Shown here one piece after another: positions 31,921 through 44,563 of a DNA stretch of 64,000 bases (positions within the stretch are counted from its first letter, which is position 1; the number at the start of each line of letters is the position of its first letter). A program made the translations under genes and the position numbers. This DNA comes from Podospora pseudocomata (lineage: Eukaryota > Ascomycota > Sordariomycetes > Sordariales > Podosporaceae): positions 930,001-994,000 of the forward strand of contig NC_085891.1 of the NCBI RefSeq assembly GCF_035222375.1. The letters run 5' to 3'. The notes under the pieces are model-generated. The model saw only the letters and a list, made by a program, of their open reading frames with translations, did no database searches and had not been told where the DNA came from.

Positions 31921-34900
31921 GGCGGCCTGGCACGAGAGTTCGGGTACCGGCACCTTCTCCCTCTCTTCCTTTCCTCAAGAGAAGCGTACTTCTTCCTCTC
32001 TTGTTCCCGTCTATCTGCTCCCTTAATGTCGTGCTGCCAAAGGGAGCAGAGTACGAGGCGGTCACAGCAGGGCCAGCCACGGCCGCTTGCTTGCCGCTCC
32101 GCAGGCTCGGTGACAGAACTCGCCCACCGCAGAACAAGGTTCCGCGATCTGCAAGTTGAGCTGCCGCGCTCTGCTGCTGCTTTGTTTTCCTGGGAATGCC
32201 CCCGGGCCGGAAGCCAAAAGATCGGAAGGGAGATCAAGAGGTACAAGAAGCGGGGACGGAGCCCAGGAGGCCTTGACACGGAGACGGAAACACGGGGTTG
32301 GGTTGGTGTAAGTGAAAGGCTGTCCTCCAAAAGAGCAGGTCGCGTTGAACGTATAGGTTTGGTGGAATCCGGGGATAAGATTTGAATGCTATGCAAAATG
32401 CAATCGGGAACCGATTTGGAGGGGCGTGTGGTGTCTTAAAACCGTTGACGAGAAAGAAGCTCTCTCCCGCTCTCCCCCGCCGCTGAAGAACGTGGTGATA
32501 AAGAAGGAAGATGCGGCCTTCCCTTTCCCCAGAAAAGAAGAAAAACGCCAACCGCCAAAAAAAGAAGTGACAAAGGGGTGTGCTGTGTCGAGAAACCTCG
32601 CTTGATACTAACTGATGATATGGTTCCAAATCTGAGGATGATCAGTCGATTGAGAAAAAGATGCCAATGATCGAGCAGCAAGAGGACGATGAGGAGGGGG
32701 ACCCGAGCAAACGGGGTGGGTAACTAACAGGTGGGAGGGACGAAGGTGACTTTGGGACGCGGACGTAAGACTGGAACATATGCAATGCTGTGTTCGTGGG
32801 ACGCGAGCAACAACTCATCCTTCCTATAAGATCAGGCTGTACATCTCGCCCAGTTCTCGCACTTTGCTTCCTAGAAGTGCTTCCTCTCTTTCACTATCCC
32901 ACAGCTCCAAAAGAACCAACCGCCTTGCTGTCGTCATCCTTCACTCTCTAGCCACCCTTCTCGAGGCAGCCAAGACATCTTTCCCCCGAAACTCAAACGC
33001 CCTCTTCCCCACCCACTACTCACTTATCTGATGGCTCGTCCAGTGTGAGGTCGTACACAAAACATCTCCCGTCTAATCGAAGGATGCCTAGAATGTCACT
33101 GCCCTCTCCATGTCTCGCCCGGTCCCATCCTTCGACTAGCCTGAATCAAAAGGGTTCACCGACGAACATCTTCTTCAACAACCAGAAACAGAATCTGCCG
33201 GTTCCCTCGGTGCCCTCGGCAAAGGATCACAGTATGCCACAAGTCTTCGAGAATAAAGACAAGAAGCCCCCAACGTTTCATTAAACCACAAAGTGTACGA
33301 AGATCTGGGTAGGAGTCGGTAAATTCCGTCGGTGTGAGCACTCATCCAAAGTCCTCCGACTCCGTTCGTACATATCTTACCCTCTTTTTGTCGCCGTTGG
33401 TTGGTCAGTCTCCCTCCCACAACGACCAGCGGCTGAAGCGGGCGGGCGGGCCCAGATCCGAAGCACCACTCACGGAACAAAGGCGTGATCCTCCTCAAGC
33501 ACATTACTGGCGCATATTCGAAGGAGGGCGTTATCCTCAGAGCTAAGAGCACTAAAAGGCGGGCGGGCGGCAGTGGCTTGAAGCATAAGCAGCAGCTAAC
33601 AAGAGCTGTGCCGTTTGAGAAAGATCCCGCCCAAGGCTTGGCGCCGGCTGCCTTCGTTTTGAGCATCTCACTCAGCAATTCTTTCTCTTTGCATGCAGCT
33701 GCTCTGCCTGTGTTGGTCTTATCAACGACTTACACAGTTACACGGCTCGACGTCCGCCTCGCCCACCTCGCCCAACCCGCCAACGATCTACGGGCACAGC
33801 TCAGACACCCTGCAGCTTGCTTGCCTTGTCCTACCACAACATCACCAACTTTGGTTCGCTGTGTGATCCTCGTGCGTGCCGCGAAAGAGAAAGGTCGAGA
33901 CCGCTGGGGATGTTACCGTGCCTTTTGAACCACCATCAGAAGCTCGGGACACCAACACCAACAAGAAGAAAAAGAAGAAGCACAACAACAACACCGGCCT
34001 CTCTTCATAGTTCTCTTAACATCTACCCATCCAGAGGTCAGTATCAGCTTCCATATCTCATCCAGTCAGACCAGCCAGACCACTCCCTATCAGGTAGCAT
34101 CCATCCACCCACCTGTCCATGTCGTGTTCCCCCCCGTCTGACAAATAAATTTGGACGGGCCACACACGCGAGGGCGATCCTCGGCGGGTATCTATCGAGA
34201 TAATGCACCGTCTCAAAATCCTTCGTCGACAAGATTGGCAACCGAAATCCCACTCTACTACACCGGGTGGTAAAGCTTCCCAGACTAGAACTAGATGACA
34301 AAAACAAACAAACCTACATCAAATGAACCCAACACACTGGAGTTGGGTTATTATTTAGCTACCAAGCAAGCCCACGTAGAGAGCTCATCATCAAGCGTTC
34401 AAACCGAATACGTGAACTTTGAAGCAAACATAAAAGCGAATACGCGAACTTCTCCCAGACGTGGCTACTGTCTTGACCATTCAGAACATAACATTCTCAT
34501 AAATTCGCCTCCCAACCCCCCCTCGGCGAAAAGATCCATCCCTCTTACCACATACACAAGCCCCATCTCGTAGTATCCGGAATCCCCGGGTGCACCCGTC
34601 AAAGGGTCCCTCCCCCAACACCAATTAGGAAGAGGCGAGGGCCTCCTGCACGTACTACATTCCGGTATATTGCTTACCACACCTCTCTTTCTGCATAGTA
34701 TCAAGTTCATGGTACCACCCTATCTTTGCTCCCGTTGGCATGGCCTGCTTTACTCCAAAACTCATCAACCAGACAGCACTCGTTTCTTTTTGGAAATTTA
34801 CACAGAGAAATATTATCACATTCACCTCACTCATACATTCGAAAAAGGAACCATCAAAAGTAATGTAAACAGCCAGGCATGTAGCCAGCCAACAAAGACA

Positions 34901-35360
34901 GGGAGAAATTTCCCCATCATTCGTCATATTTATAAGTTAAAACCACTGCTTTCCTCCTCCTACCCATTTCATAGTAAGGTATGTATTGGATAGGTAGATA
35001 GCAGCCAAGGTAAGCCTCTCGCCTAACGTAACTCCCCTTAGGAGGAAAAGACCAATCGAAAGAGCGACGAAGCAAAAAGACACAAATATGCAAGCCAGTA
35101 GGGCAAGAGATTGTCCCCCGCTTACAAGATCAAGACGACGACGATAACAACAACAACAACAAAACCACCACACATCGCTTTTCGCTCAAAAAGAACGTAT
35201 TTCAATGGTTTATATCCGGTCCGGTGAGCCCCCCAAGAGCAAACGGTGGTGTTTGGGACAAGAAGAGAAGTTAAGAAATTTCGTGTATACACACACACAC
35301 ACACAAAACGATCAAGGTCACACATCGACAGGACAGACCAACTTGCCTAAATCCCAAGAT
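31921..35360. other. Long gene-free upstream region of the Zn2Cys6 factor
   Basis: This 3.4-kb interval separates the factor's start codon from the 3' end of ALA synthase. It contains many short frames, GGCGGGCGGG tracts near 33437 and 33560, and CT-rich leader-like stretches, but no domain. Long upstream regions are common for developmental regulators; that reading is an inference. Confidence 0.5.
35289..35305. repeat. AC dinucleotide microsatellite
   Basis: About eight AC units just downstream of the ALA synthase stop codon, within its presumed 3' untranslated region. Confidence 0.8.
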
Positions 35361-37324
35361 TTAAGCAGCTGCGCTCGCCGTCTGCAACCCCTCCATCTCC
35401 CTTTCCAGCAACCGCTCCGTCAGCCCACCCCGAGTCGTCGTCGTCTTGGCCTCCTGCTCAATCGTCCTCGCCGCCTCGGCAATACCAAGCTGCTCGTCCG
35501 TCCACAGCGGCTCCTCGGCCGCCGCGTTCGGCTCCCCAACCCCGATGAACCCCCCCTCGGCAGCCCACTCGCTCGTCCGCTTGATGCCGAGCTCCTCCCA
35601 GATCGTCTGGATGGCCCCGACGAGGTGGTCGCGGTACTCCTTGGTGTGGCCGGGGGTGGGCGTAATCCGCAGACGCTCCTGACCGACAGGAACGGTGGGG
35701 TAGTTAATGCTCTGGACGTAAATCTTGTGGTCCTGCAGGAGCTTGTCACTCGCCTGCTTGGCCAGCTCGGCGTTGCCGACCAGGATGGGGATGATGTGGC
35801 TCGGGTTGGGAATCACAGGGATGTCCCTCTCCCCGAGGGCCTCCTTGACAGCCCGGGTGTGTAGTTGTTGCAAACGGCGGTCGCCGTTGTAGTTCATCTG
35901 ATACTCAATCGCCGCCCGAGCACCAGCCATGACAGCAGGTGGCAAAGAGGTGGTAAAGATGAACCCGGGCGCAAGAGAGCGCACTGTGTCGACCAGCTTG
36001 GCGCTGCCGGCGATGTACCCGCCAACGCAGCCGTAAGCCTTACCCAGAGTACCGGTGATGATGTCAATACGCTCCATAATGGTGCCGCGAGGCTTGCCCT
36101 GCGCGTGCGCCTCAAAGTCGAGGTGCTCCGCTACACCGGCGCCGTGTGGCCCGTACATGCCCACCGCGTGCACCTCGTCGAGGAAAGTAATGGCGCCGTA
36201 CTTCTCAGCCAGGTCGCAAATCTCCTCAATGGGGCCAATGGATCCGCACATGCTGTAGACGGACTCAAAGGCGATGATCTTGGGGACGTGCAGCGGCAGC
36301 GCCGCGAGCTTCTCCTCCAGATCCTTTACGTCGTTGTGTTTAAAGATGACCTTCTTGGTCCCAGAGTGGCGGATACCCTGGATCATCGAGGCGTGGTTCA
36401 GGCTGTCTGACAAGATGACACAGTCTGGCATCTTGCTCCCCAGCGTCGCGAGCGTGGCATCGTTGGCCACGTAGCACGAGCTGAAGACCAGCGCTGCTTC
36501 CTGAGCGTGCAGCTTGGCGATCGTTGCCTCCAATTCCACCGCGTGCCTGTTGTGTCCAGAAATATTTCTCGTACCACCGGCGCCAGCACCGTACTCGTCC
36601 AAGGTCTCGTGCATCGCCTTCAAAACCTGGGGGTTGCGGCCCATGCCGAGGTAGTCGTTGGCGCACCAGACAGTAACCTTTTCCTCCCTGGTTGACATGT
36701 GGGCGCGGGGAAACTCCTTTGCGAGACGGTTGATGTTGTTGAAGTAGCGATACGACTTGTCCTTGTGCTTCTTCTCAAGCTCATTGTTGTAGAAGCCCTC
36801 GTAATCGAACTTGGTGCCATTGTGCGTCACCGGCGCGGCGGTGCGGGCAGCAGTCAAGGTGTTGGCAGCGGCTTGCGCTTTGGTTGGGATTCTAGGAGGA
36901 AGCGGGACTGGATACCAGGAAATGCCATGTCAGCGCCAGTTCTTCGCCACGTGTAACTCCTCCAGAGTGCGAATCAATCCTTACCCTTCTCGCGGCCATT
37001 GAAAATGGCGCCCTCGACAGCCTGCGCCTCCTGAGCACCGCTCGTGTGAATCTTTGCCTTGCTCGTCTTTCCGTGGGCAGAGACAGTCGACATGGCCCGG
37101 CCAGCAACACCGGGAATGCCGGCATGGCCAATGCGAGCCGACTGGACAGCCATAGCCTTGCCCATGACGGGGCAGCGACGGGCGAGGGTCTGCAGCTTGG
37201 AGATGGTGCCACCGCACGGCGAGGCGGCGGGGCGGGCAGCCGTCGTCATGGCGCGGAGGCCGGCGGCGGTGGCCTTCTTCATGAAGGGGCACATGGCCTT
37301 GGACTGGCGCAAAACGGAGTCCAT
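35361..37324 (-). CDS. HEM1: 5-aminolevulinate synthase, mitochondrial
   Basis: First and rate-setting enzyme of haem synthesis: glycine plus succinyl-CoA to 5-aminolevulinate, PLP-dependent, in the mitochondrial matrix. Two exons: 37324-36985 and 36907-35361 (phase-1 intron with a GCTGAC branch site), 628 aa. The first 110 residues are a basic, Ala-rich presequence with two Cys-Pro haem-regulatory motifs, AMCPFM (about residues 11-15) and RRCPVM (about 50), known in other ALA synthases to block import or activity when haem binds. The catalytic core shows [32 protein letters not shown] and the PLP lysine in TGTLGKAYG at about residue 403. The C-terminus has an Ala/Glu/Thr-rich extension ending GLQTASAAA. 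Highly secure. Confidence 0.96.
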
Positions 37325-38702
37325 CGTCGTCGCTTAGGGCGGCTTGTCTTGATCCGAGTTTCGTTCTCGCGCGAAGAGAAAGTGAGGGTGTTTGCTTTTT
37401 GCCTCTGCGCGCGCAGAGCTGGGCTTATGACGAAGGGTTTGTGTTGATTTGTTGTACTTTTTTGGAGGGGCAAAAAAAAAGCAACACACAAAAAAAGAGT
37501 AGGCTGTTGAAGAGCCGAGGGTGATATTTGCGCGCGTAAAGCAGCAAGAACCGGAGAAACAACAGCGACTTCCCACACAATCAAAACCCGCAGCGAAAAC
37601 ACAGGCGAGATCAAATATTGTGGTTTGTCAGAAAGGGGGGAAGAAGGTGGGAAAAAAGGAGAAGGGTCCGAGCAGTGGAGGAGAACAGAAGGACCTGGAC
37701 TCGCTCTCTCAATTCAACAAACCCTCCGCCGCCGCCGCCATCTTTTCCCTGACGGTCCACACCGGGTGGGTTCGACCTCTGTTGGACTCGGAGTTTCGGT
37801 GTCTGCCCGTTTTGCTCTGCTTCAATGAGACGCTGTGCATTTTGCCCTTGGGGACAATCCGCCCATCCTGATTGGGCATCTCCTCGGTGCTTACCCCCGC
37901 CGTCGGCATGTCACCGCAACTTGTCGCGTAGCGGTATGTTCCACCGGCCCCGCGGTACCGGAGACCTTCAGCCTTTTCCCGGCCTTCTCGAACCACTGTC
38001 ATCATTCACAACAGCTTGATCTCATCGACATTTATTATACATAAGTAACATAAAGCAAGACCTTGCCCACTCAGCACAGCCACACGGTGAGGAATTGGCA
38101 AAAGACAAGAAGAATAGGTATGGAACATGTTAAGCACTGCCATGTCACATGATTGTTACCACTGCAACAGCTACGCTCTTCTGTATAAAACACCTCGATC
38201 GTATTTTCATGGCTACGCATTGTACACAGTTGCAACATCTCCCCCCATGCTGTCCTCCCCCGCACCCACTGACCATAGGCCACATTTGTGCCCTTCTATT
38301 TACATCTAATACCACATGTCCCATTACCCCAAAGCCACCCTAACTACCAACGCGAACCCAAACGTAAATATGTACCATTGATCCCCCTATACCCTTTTTC
38401 ACGCCGTTCCAAATGATTGCCCCCCCAAACCTTGCTGCAAGATGAGTCATTAGATGGACGATAGCCATTATCGTTTCCCTACCCTGAATACCGCTCAGCT
38501 CCATCATCAAACCCCCGCCACCCCAACTAAACCACCCTCTTCCCTAAACGCCGATGCAAATCGTCAATGTGGGTAAAGCAGCCCAAGGGTATCATCTCGA
38601 AAAGGAAATAGAGGTTGAAGATGATGAAAAAATAAAGGCAAACCGCGAAATGTGAGGGGGAACATCGATCGACTGCTGAATTTGGGGCGTTATTCGGTTA
38701 GC
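37325..38702. other. Intergenic, HEM1 promoter and 3' flank of the SNF2 gene
   Basis: The interval includes a long HEM1 leader and upstream region. Small frames occur on both strands without domain support. No RNA gene was recognised. Confidence 0.5.
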
Positions 38703-41700
38703 TCAGTCAATTAAAAACGGCGAGGCGGCTGAATCTCCGGGTCGGACAGGCTGCTGCCGTCCTCCCGGCCCCGGTCCAATGTTGGGGGTTTTAGGCCCCT
38801 TCGAATCTCGTGGCCGTTTAGGCATCGATCCTGACGTCTTCTCCTTGTCCTTCTTCACCTTGTCCTTCTTCACCTTGGTGACTCGACTTTCGTCCTTCAC
38901 CTTCGACGACGGTCGCGGCTTTTGCTGTGCTACTGTTGCTGCTTGCTGCAGTTAATGATTTGCGTGTCAGCTGATGTTGTTTGATGATCTTGAGAAGAAA
39001 ATGAAACTTGTTGAAATTAAGTGGTGTCGGGCCATACGTTATTGCGGACGACTTGGGAGCCCCAGACTTCGCGCTTGAAGTCGTCCTCGGCCAAGCCATT
39101 GAGCCGGGTAACCATAGTTTGCAAGTCCCGCCGCTCCCGAGTGGCCAGCTGGTCAGGTTGAATATAGCCCGAAAGCATGGCTTCTGCAAAACGTGCATGT
39201 AACCTGCAGCACTTTTGTAGGTATTGCCACTTGTCTCTAGCAGGGAAGGTCTTATAGCTGAACCCTTTCTCCTGAAGTGCTTGTTCAACGCCTTGCATAA
39301 CGGCATCTGGCGTAAAAACAACCTCTTTCCCTTCCTCACAAAGCGCTTGATAGATCCGTCGTAGATCTGGAAGGTCGGGCCTCGCTGAATCAATGACTGA
39401 CGCCGAAGTCCCCGGGAGGGGGATGATCAACGATGGGGTGGTTGACTGAGGTTGTTGACTCCCAGAGACATGAGCATGTGACAGAGCCTTCTGAGACATG
39501 GGAGACGGCGCTTTATTAGGAGGCGCCAGAGCAGAAGCAGCTGGTTTTTGAGCCGGAGTAGGAGGAGTGTTACGAGGAGCTGGATGAGGAGGAGCCGGAT
39601 TAGAAGCAGCTAAGGTTTCGACTGGCTGAGTGCCAAACGGACCGGCGACTAAACTTGGGTTGACCTGTGGTGTGGCTGAGGGCGTCGCATGCGACGGTAG
39701 GGCATGTCCGTCAGCTGGGTACTTGGCAAACGACCCCGATCCAAGGACAGGCTGTAGATCGGAGTTTGGAAGTGTAAAGCTGGGTGCCGGAGCTGCTCCG
39801 AGCACAGGTCTAACAGGAGCAGACCCTAGTGTGTTGAGGCGGCCGAGCTGCCGGTACTGTTGGAGATACTGTCCGGGAATTGGTATTGGCGTCGTACTGG
39901 AAGGTACCATCTGACCAAAGTTGTCCCTCAATCGTGGCAAGACTGAGTTGTGGGCAAGATTGGGTTGAGCAGTTCCAATGCCTTTGTTGATCATCCCTAT
40001 TGTGTTTGACTGGACAGCGGGCTGGGGCTGCCACCCATATCGCTCTCTGTCGAGCCGGAGTTTCTCAGCCTCATACGCCTCTGGGTTTGTGAGCCTCAGG
40101 AGGGCGAGGGCAACCTCCTTCTTCGCTTCCTCCTGGTCCTCTGGAGGAAGTTCATATGTCTCTTCCTTCTCAAATGTCTCCGTAGATGTAACCTTGCGGA
40201 CTAGGGGTCCCACCTCAGCGCTGTTCAGGAGAGCGTCAAGAACGGTATCCTGGCCATAGGCATCTTGAAGGTCCTCCTGGTCCACTGTCTGCGGCGGTAC
40301 AAAGTACTCCTTGAGGCGAGTAGCGTAAGGGGCCGGGTTCTTCTTATCGATGACCCGGGAGGCGAGCTGCGTCTTGAAGATGGCACTCTTGTGGATTGTT
40401 GCCTCGAAGGTGCCTCCTATCATCAACCAATAGACATACACCGGCTTGGTCTGACCTAGTCGGTATGCCCGGCCAATAGCCTGCTGTTCATCGGTTGGCG
40501 AATACTTGAAGTCCAGGATGATCACTCTGTTGGCCCCATAAATGTTGAGCCCAACACCACCAGCTTTTGTGGAAATCAGATACACGTCGGCCGAATCGTT
40601 GCTGTTGAACTTCTTGATCGATGCTTGACGCATATTGATTGGGGTATGGCCATCAAGGCGCTGGTATCCGATCTGCCTCCGCTTGAAGATGCTCTCGAGA
40701 AAGTCCAGCGCCGGGATGCTTTGGGTGAAGATGAGTGCCTTGTCGCCCACCTTGCGAAATTCCCCCAAGAGAAACATGAGTACGACGATCTTGTACGAGT
40801 GAGCGTCGTTATCAATGTCTCGGCAAGTCGTCGGGGTCAAGAGTTCACTTAGGATATCCTGAGGCAAAATAAGCTCATCCTCGTCCTCGGATTTCCCGCT
40901 CTTCGCCTTTCCCTTGGCGTCCTTTTGCCTTTCGGCCACCGTCTTGAAGATCCTGGGGTGCGCCAGGACAGTACCAAGCTTGGCAACCATGCTCCAAACC
41001 TGTGCCGATGATTTGTCGCTACCCGTAACTGTCGGATTGTTGACACGCTCGATGTAGATTTCATAGAGTGTCCTCTGGAGCGGGGTCAAGGGCAGCATTA
41101 TGATAAACTCCTTTTTTGTGGGAAGCTCGTCTCGGAGAACTTGAACGTCCCTTCGATGAACCTTGGGGCTCATAGTCTCCTTCAAGATGACAAGCAGTTT
41201 CCTCGCTTGCCTCTTTGCCGAAGGGTTACTATCTGCATAAAGCCCTTCCTTGATTGGATTGCCGAACCTGGACCTGAACTCTTCAATGTCCGACAAGTAG
41301 CCCGGCGAAACCCAGTTGACCATGGCGTAATAATCCATGACGTTGTTGGTCAGTGGTGACCCCGTCATGGCGATGCGGCTCTTGGTGTGAAAGTGTGCGG
41401 CTGCTCGTGACCGCTTGGTGTTCTGATTCTTGATGAGATGGGTCTCATCCCCAACAACAATGTTTGGTTTTTCTTGCAGAAGCTTCTCCAGCTCCTCATC
41501 CTCAACGAGGTTGCCAAAGAGACTATATCCGACGATGAGAACCCCACCGCCTGAGGCCCATTTCTTGACGACTTCTACGCGAACGTATGCCGTCAATGAT
41601 GCGTCTACTTTGTATACCGGTCCCAGTGAGCCTTCCGGTGCCCACATGTTCACCTCATCAACCCAGTTATCCACGAGCCCCGATGGACAGAGAATCAATG

Positions 41701-44563
41701 TCCTGGATCGCCGTAGTTTCTCCGGAATCTGTTCGACAACCGCGGGGTCACTGGACGCTGCTGCTTCGGCAATGACCACCAACAAAGTGATGACCTGCAT
41801 TGTTTTGCCCAGACCCATGGTATGCGCAAGGAGGCAGCCCTGGCCACTCACCACAACCTGGTTCCACATGAAGCGCACACCATCAATCTGATGGTCTTTG
41901 ATCCTGCTGCCGGTGTAAGCGTTGATAAAGATCAAAGGCTCGTCGTCTTTCTTTGTTTCGTTGACGATGAGTCGGGCCATGGTACTAGGCACAATGCCAT
42001 TGGTAGCAATTTCTTCGTGTAACCGGCGCCGGCGGCGGCCAAACTCTACGAGCTGCTGCTGAGTAGTGACCCGTAGATTTTTGGCCTCTTGGTTAACTTT
42101 CTGTTTCCGTTTCCGTTTCTTCTTAGATAGCGGCACTTCTTCGTCGGGTAACACTGCCTCAACTTCGTCGGCAAGGGTGAGCGTGGCATCAGCCGGGTCT
42201 TGAGGCACCCCTCCTTCGGATGAGTCTTGGGAAACCAATTCCTCGACTGGCTTCTCAGAGGCCGCCACTTGAGAAGGTTCACTTTTGATGGGCGTTTTGA
42301 CTGCCGGAGACTTTGTGGGCGTGGTGGGCGCCAAAGACCTTGTGTGGCCAAAATGTGGCTTTTCGGTCCTGAACAACACAAGCAACTTTTTCAAATGGTT
42401 GTAGAAGGTCTGAAATTTTACACCAGCGCTTTGCTCAAGCTGCCTCAGGGTAATTTTTCGAATCGTTGTCCGGGCCAGCCTCTTTGCGGAGCACTCAAGA
42501 AACGCGTCGAACAGTTGACAGAGTAGGAGTTCAGTTGTGCCAACCCTAGCAACTGTGCCATTGGTATCGATCGCTGGCTTCAAGTGCTCTTCCCAAATCT
42601 CCTTATGTCCGAAAGGGCCGACCACTTTAAGGAGCCTCTCCCTTTTCTGTTCAGTCCATTGACAAAGGATGGCTGCGAGAAGACGTTCGGCATCATTGGC
42701 CTTAGCCCAATAATCGGTGCCCATTTCGCCCATTTTTTCGAGGCTCAGTCGATCGGTGAATTCCGGGATCCCATCAGTAGGTGAGATCAAGGGTGAATCC
42801 TCAATTAGGATAACCTCGTCGGCTTGCTTCGTCCCGAGAGGTGTTGAGGGTGCAAGGGCCAGTTTGGTCTTGATTTTCCCCGGTGAAGAATCTTGCATAT
42901 CGGTGTCGGGCTCTTGTACAAAGTCGGATATAGGCTCAACTTCCATCAAGTCGTTTGAAATCATAACCTTGTCATCGCTATCGTCCAAGAAGTCATCTGT
43001 CTCGGAGTCGCTGCTGGCCAGATCCTCTTCATCTTCCGCTAACTCTTGTTGTTTCTTGGGCCGAGGCATTGGCCGAGGCAAAGCGGCAGGCTTGGGTGGG
43101 CGTCTCGGGCTCTCAAGCACTCCAAGCAGCCAACACTGGTAGCATTTCTCGAAGACGCTCTGCTCCAAGTAGTCCGACGCCATCTTACGAAGCATCTCGT
43201 CAGACTTCCACTTCTCCGTCAAGATTTGCTTTCTGAACTTCGGGATGCGTTTCGCAGCCTCATCCTTGAGCTTTTTGATGGACTTGATGTAGGCTTCTCT
43301 ATTTGGGTTCCGTCTTGCGCTCTCCCAAATGTTGTGCGCTCTGCGGTCCTGTTTGGGCTGTTGTTCATCAACCCAACGCGCCTCGAGTTCCTTGATGACA
43401 TCTGCAATGACAGCCTGGGCTTTATCGTTGCTCAACACCGAAGCAGCTTCTTGCTGCCGTAGAGCCTTCATCCTCTCTCGCTCTTCTTCTTCTTGCTGAT
43501 ATTCCTCCCATTCATCGGAATCCATGCTCTCCTCATCGTCAGACTGACCAAAGACTGGCAACGGAGATTCTTCTCTTTCGTCCTGCGGAACTTCAAGGGT
43601 CCTCTGTGGCCGGACGGAGAGGTAGTGACGTTTCATGGCTCCCCAAACCTGTCTTCGACGACCCGGGGGGTGATCGTGATAACCATGAGCAAAGTCCCCA
43701 TTATCATCCACTTCATCTGAAGGATTCAGGCTGAGTATCTCGGCCGGGGTCAAGGATCCAGGATCGAGCCAGCATGGGGGGGCTTGATACCCAAATATGG
43801 TTGTGAGCCTCGTGAAGGCATCTCCCTCTGTAGGAGCAAGCGCAGGTTTGGCATGCATGGGCTCTGACGATATCAGTGTAGGCGCTACTCTCCTCTTTTT
43901 CCGAGGGGGTTCTTCTGGGGCGATAGGTTGCTGCTCGACTACTGCCGGGCTTCCGTTGTCCGAAACACTATTAATGTCCATGGGTTCCGACCCTGCGATG
44001 CTGTTGTCCTCTGGGTTTTCGTTGATGTCTCCCAGACCTCCAATCCGCAGGTCCACAGCAGGTGATAGCGCTGGAGACAAAACACCACTTGGTCCTGATG
44101 CCCCAAGTTGAGAGGCAATCGCAGCCTGCATTGCGCGATCCATATCCAGACGGGGCTTGGCATCTGGAGATCCTCTGGCTGGAGGCTCAAAGCTACTGGG
44201 CGGATGAGGCTCTCGCTTGATGTAGGTACTGCCATGGTCGTCCCCGTCATCTTGCTGACGTATGTAATCGCGATACCCAGCACTTGATTCCTTGAGTTCA
44301 TTGATGATATGCTGCAAGAATTGTTGATGGGGCAATATCTTGATGCCCAATTCTGCAAACATGTTGTGAATGCCGAACTCTTCAGGGTAAGTTAGGAAAG
44401 ATGCGCCATCGACCCCGCCCTCTCTGAGCTTCGCTTCAAGGGCGGCAAGGTCCAGAGGCCGCTTGGGGGCCCTTGCCCTCCATTGGCGATTCGAATGGCA
44501 CAGTTCTTGTATGAGTTGCTCCTCGTCCCACAAAAAGGGATCGTGTACGTCTTCCCCTTCCAT
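38703..44563 (-). CDS. SNF2-family ATPase/helicase, ATRX/ARIP4-like, about 1922 aa
   Basis: Nuclear DNA translocase, probably a chromatin remodeller. Exon 1 is 44563-39038 and a second exon 38945-38703 is joined by a GTATGG/CTGCAG intron with a TTAAC branch site. Without it the ORF runs only nine codons past the donor. The first true ATG is at 44563 (MEGEDVHDPFLW). The N-terminal 830 residues are acidic and disordered with a bipartite basic stretch (PPRKKRRVAP). The ATPase core shows HTMGLGKTMQV (Walker A, about 910-918), DETH in place of DEAH/DEGH (about 1039), SRIAMTGSPLTNN, then the C-lobe LDGHTPINMRQ, STKAGGVGLNI and QQAIGRAYRLGQ (about 1361). The tail is Pro/Ala-rich with a conserved-looking helical module (FSYKTFPARDKWQYLQ), and the last exon adds a Lys-rich repeat (VKKDKVKKDKEK). 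It resembles RAD54L2/ARIP4 and ATRX; the exact subfamily is uncertain. Confidence 0.88.

Noticed and set aside
32026-34307. Several 100-170-codon frames upstream of the Zn2Cys6 gene
   Set aside because: All overlap on both strands, are rich in Arg/Ser/Pro from GC-rich leader DNA, and show no domain or splice pattern.
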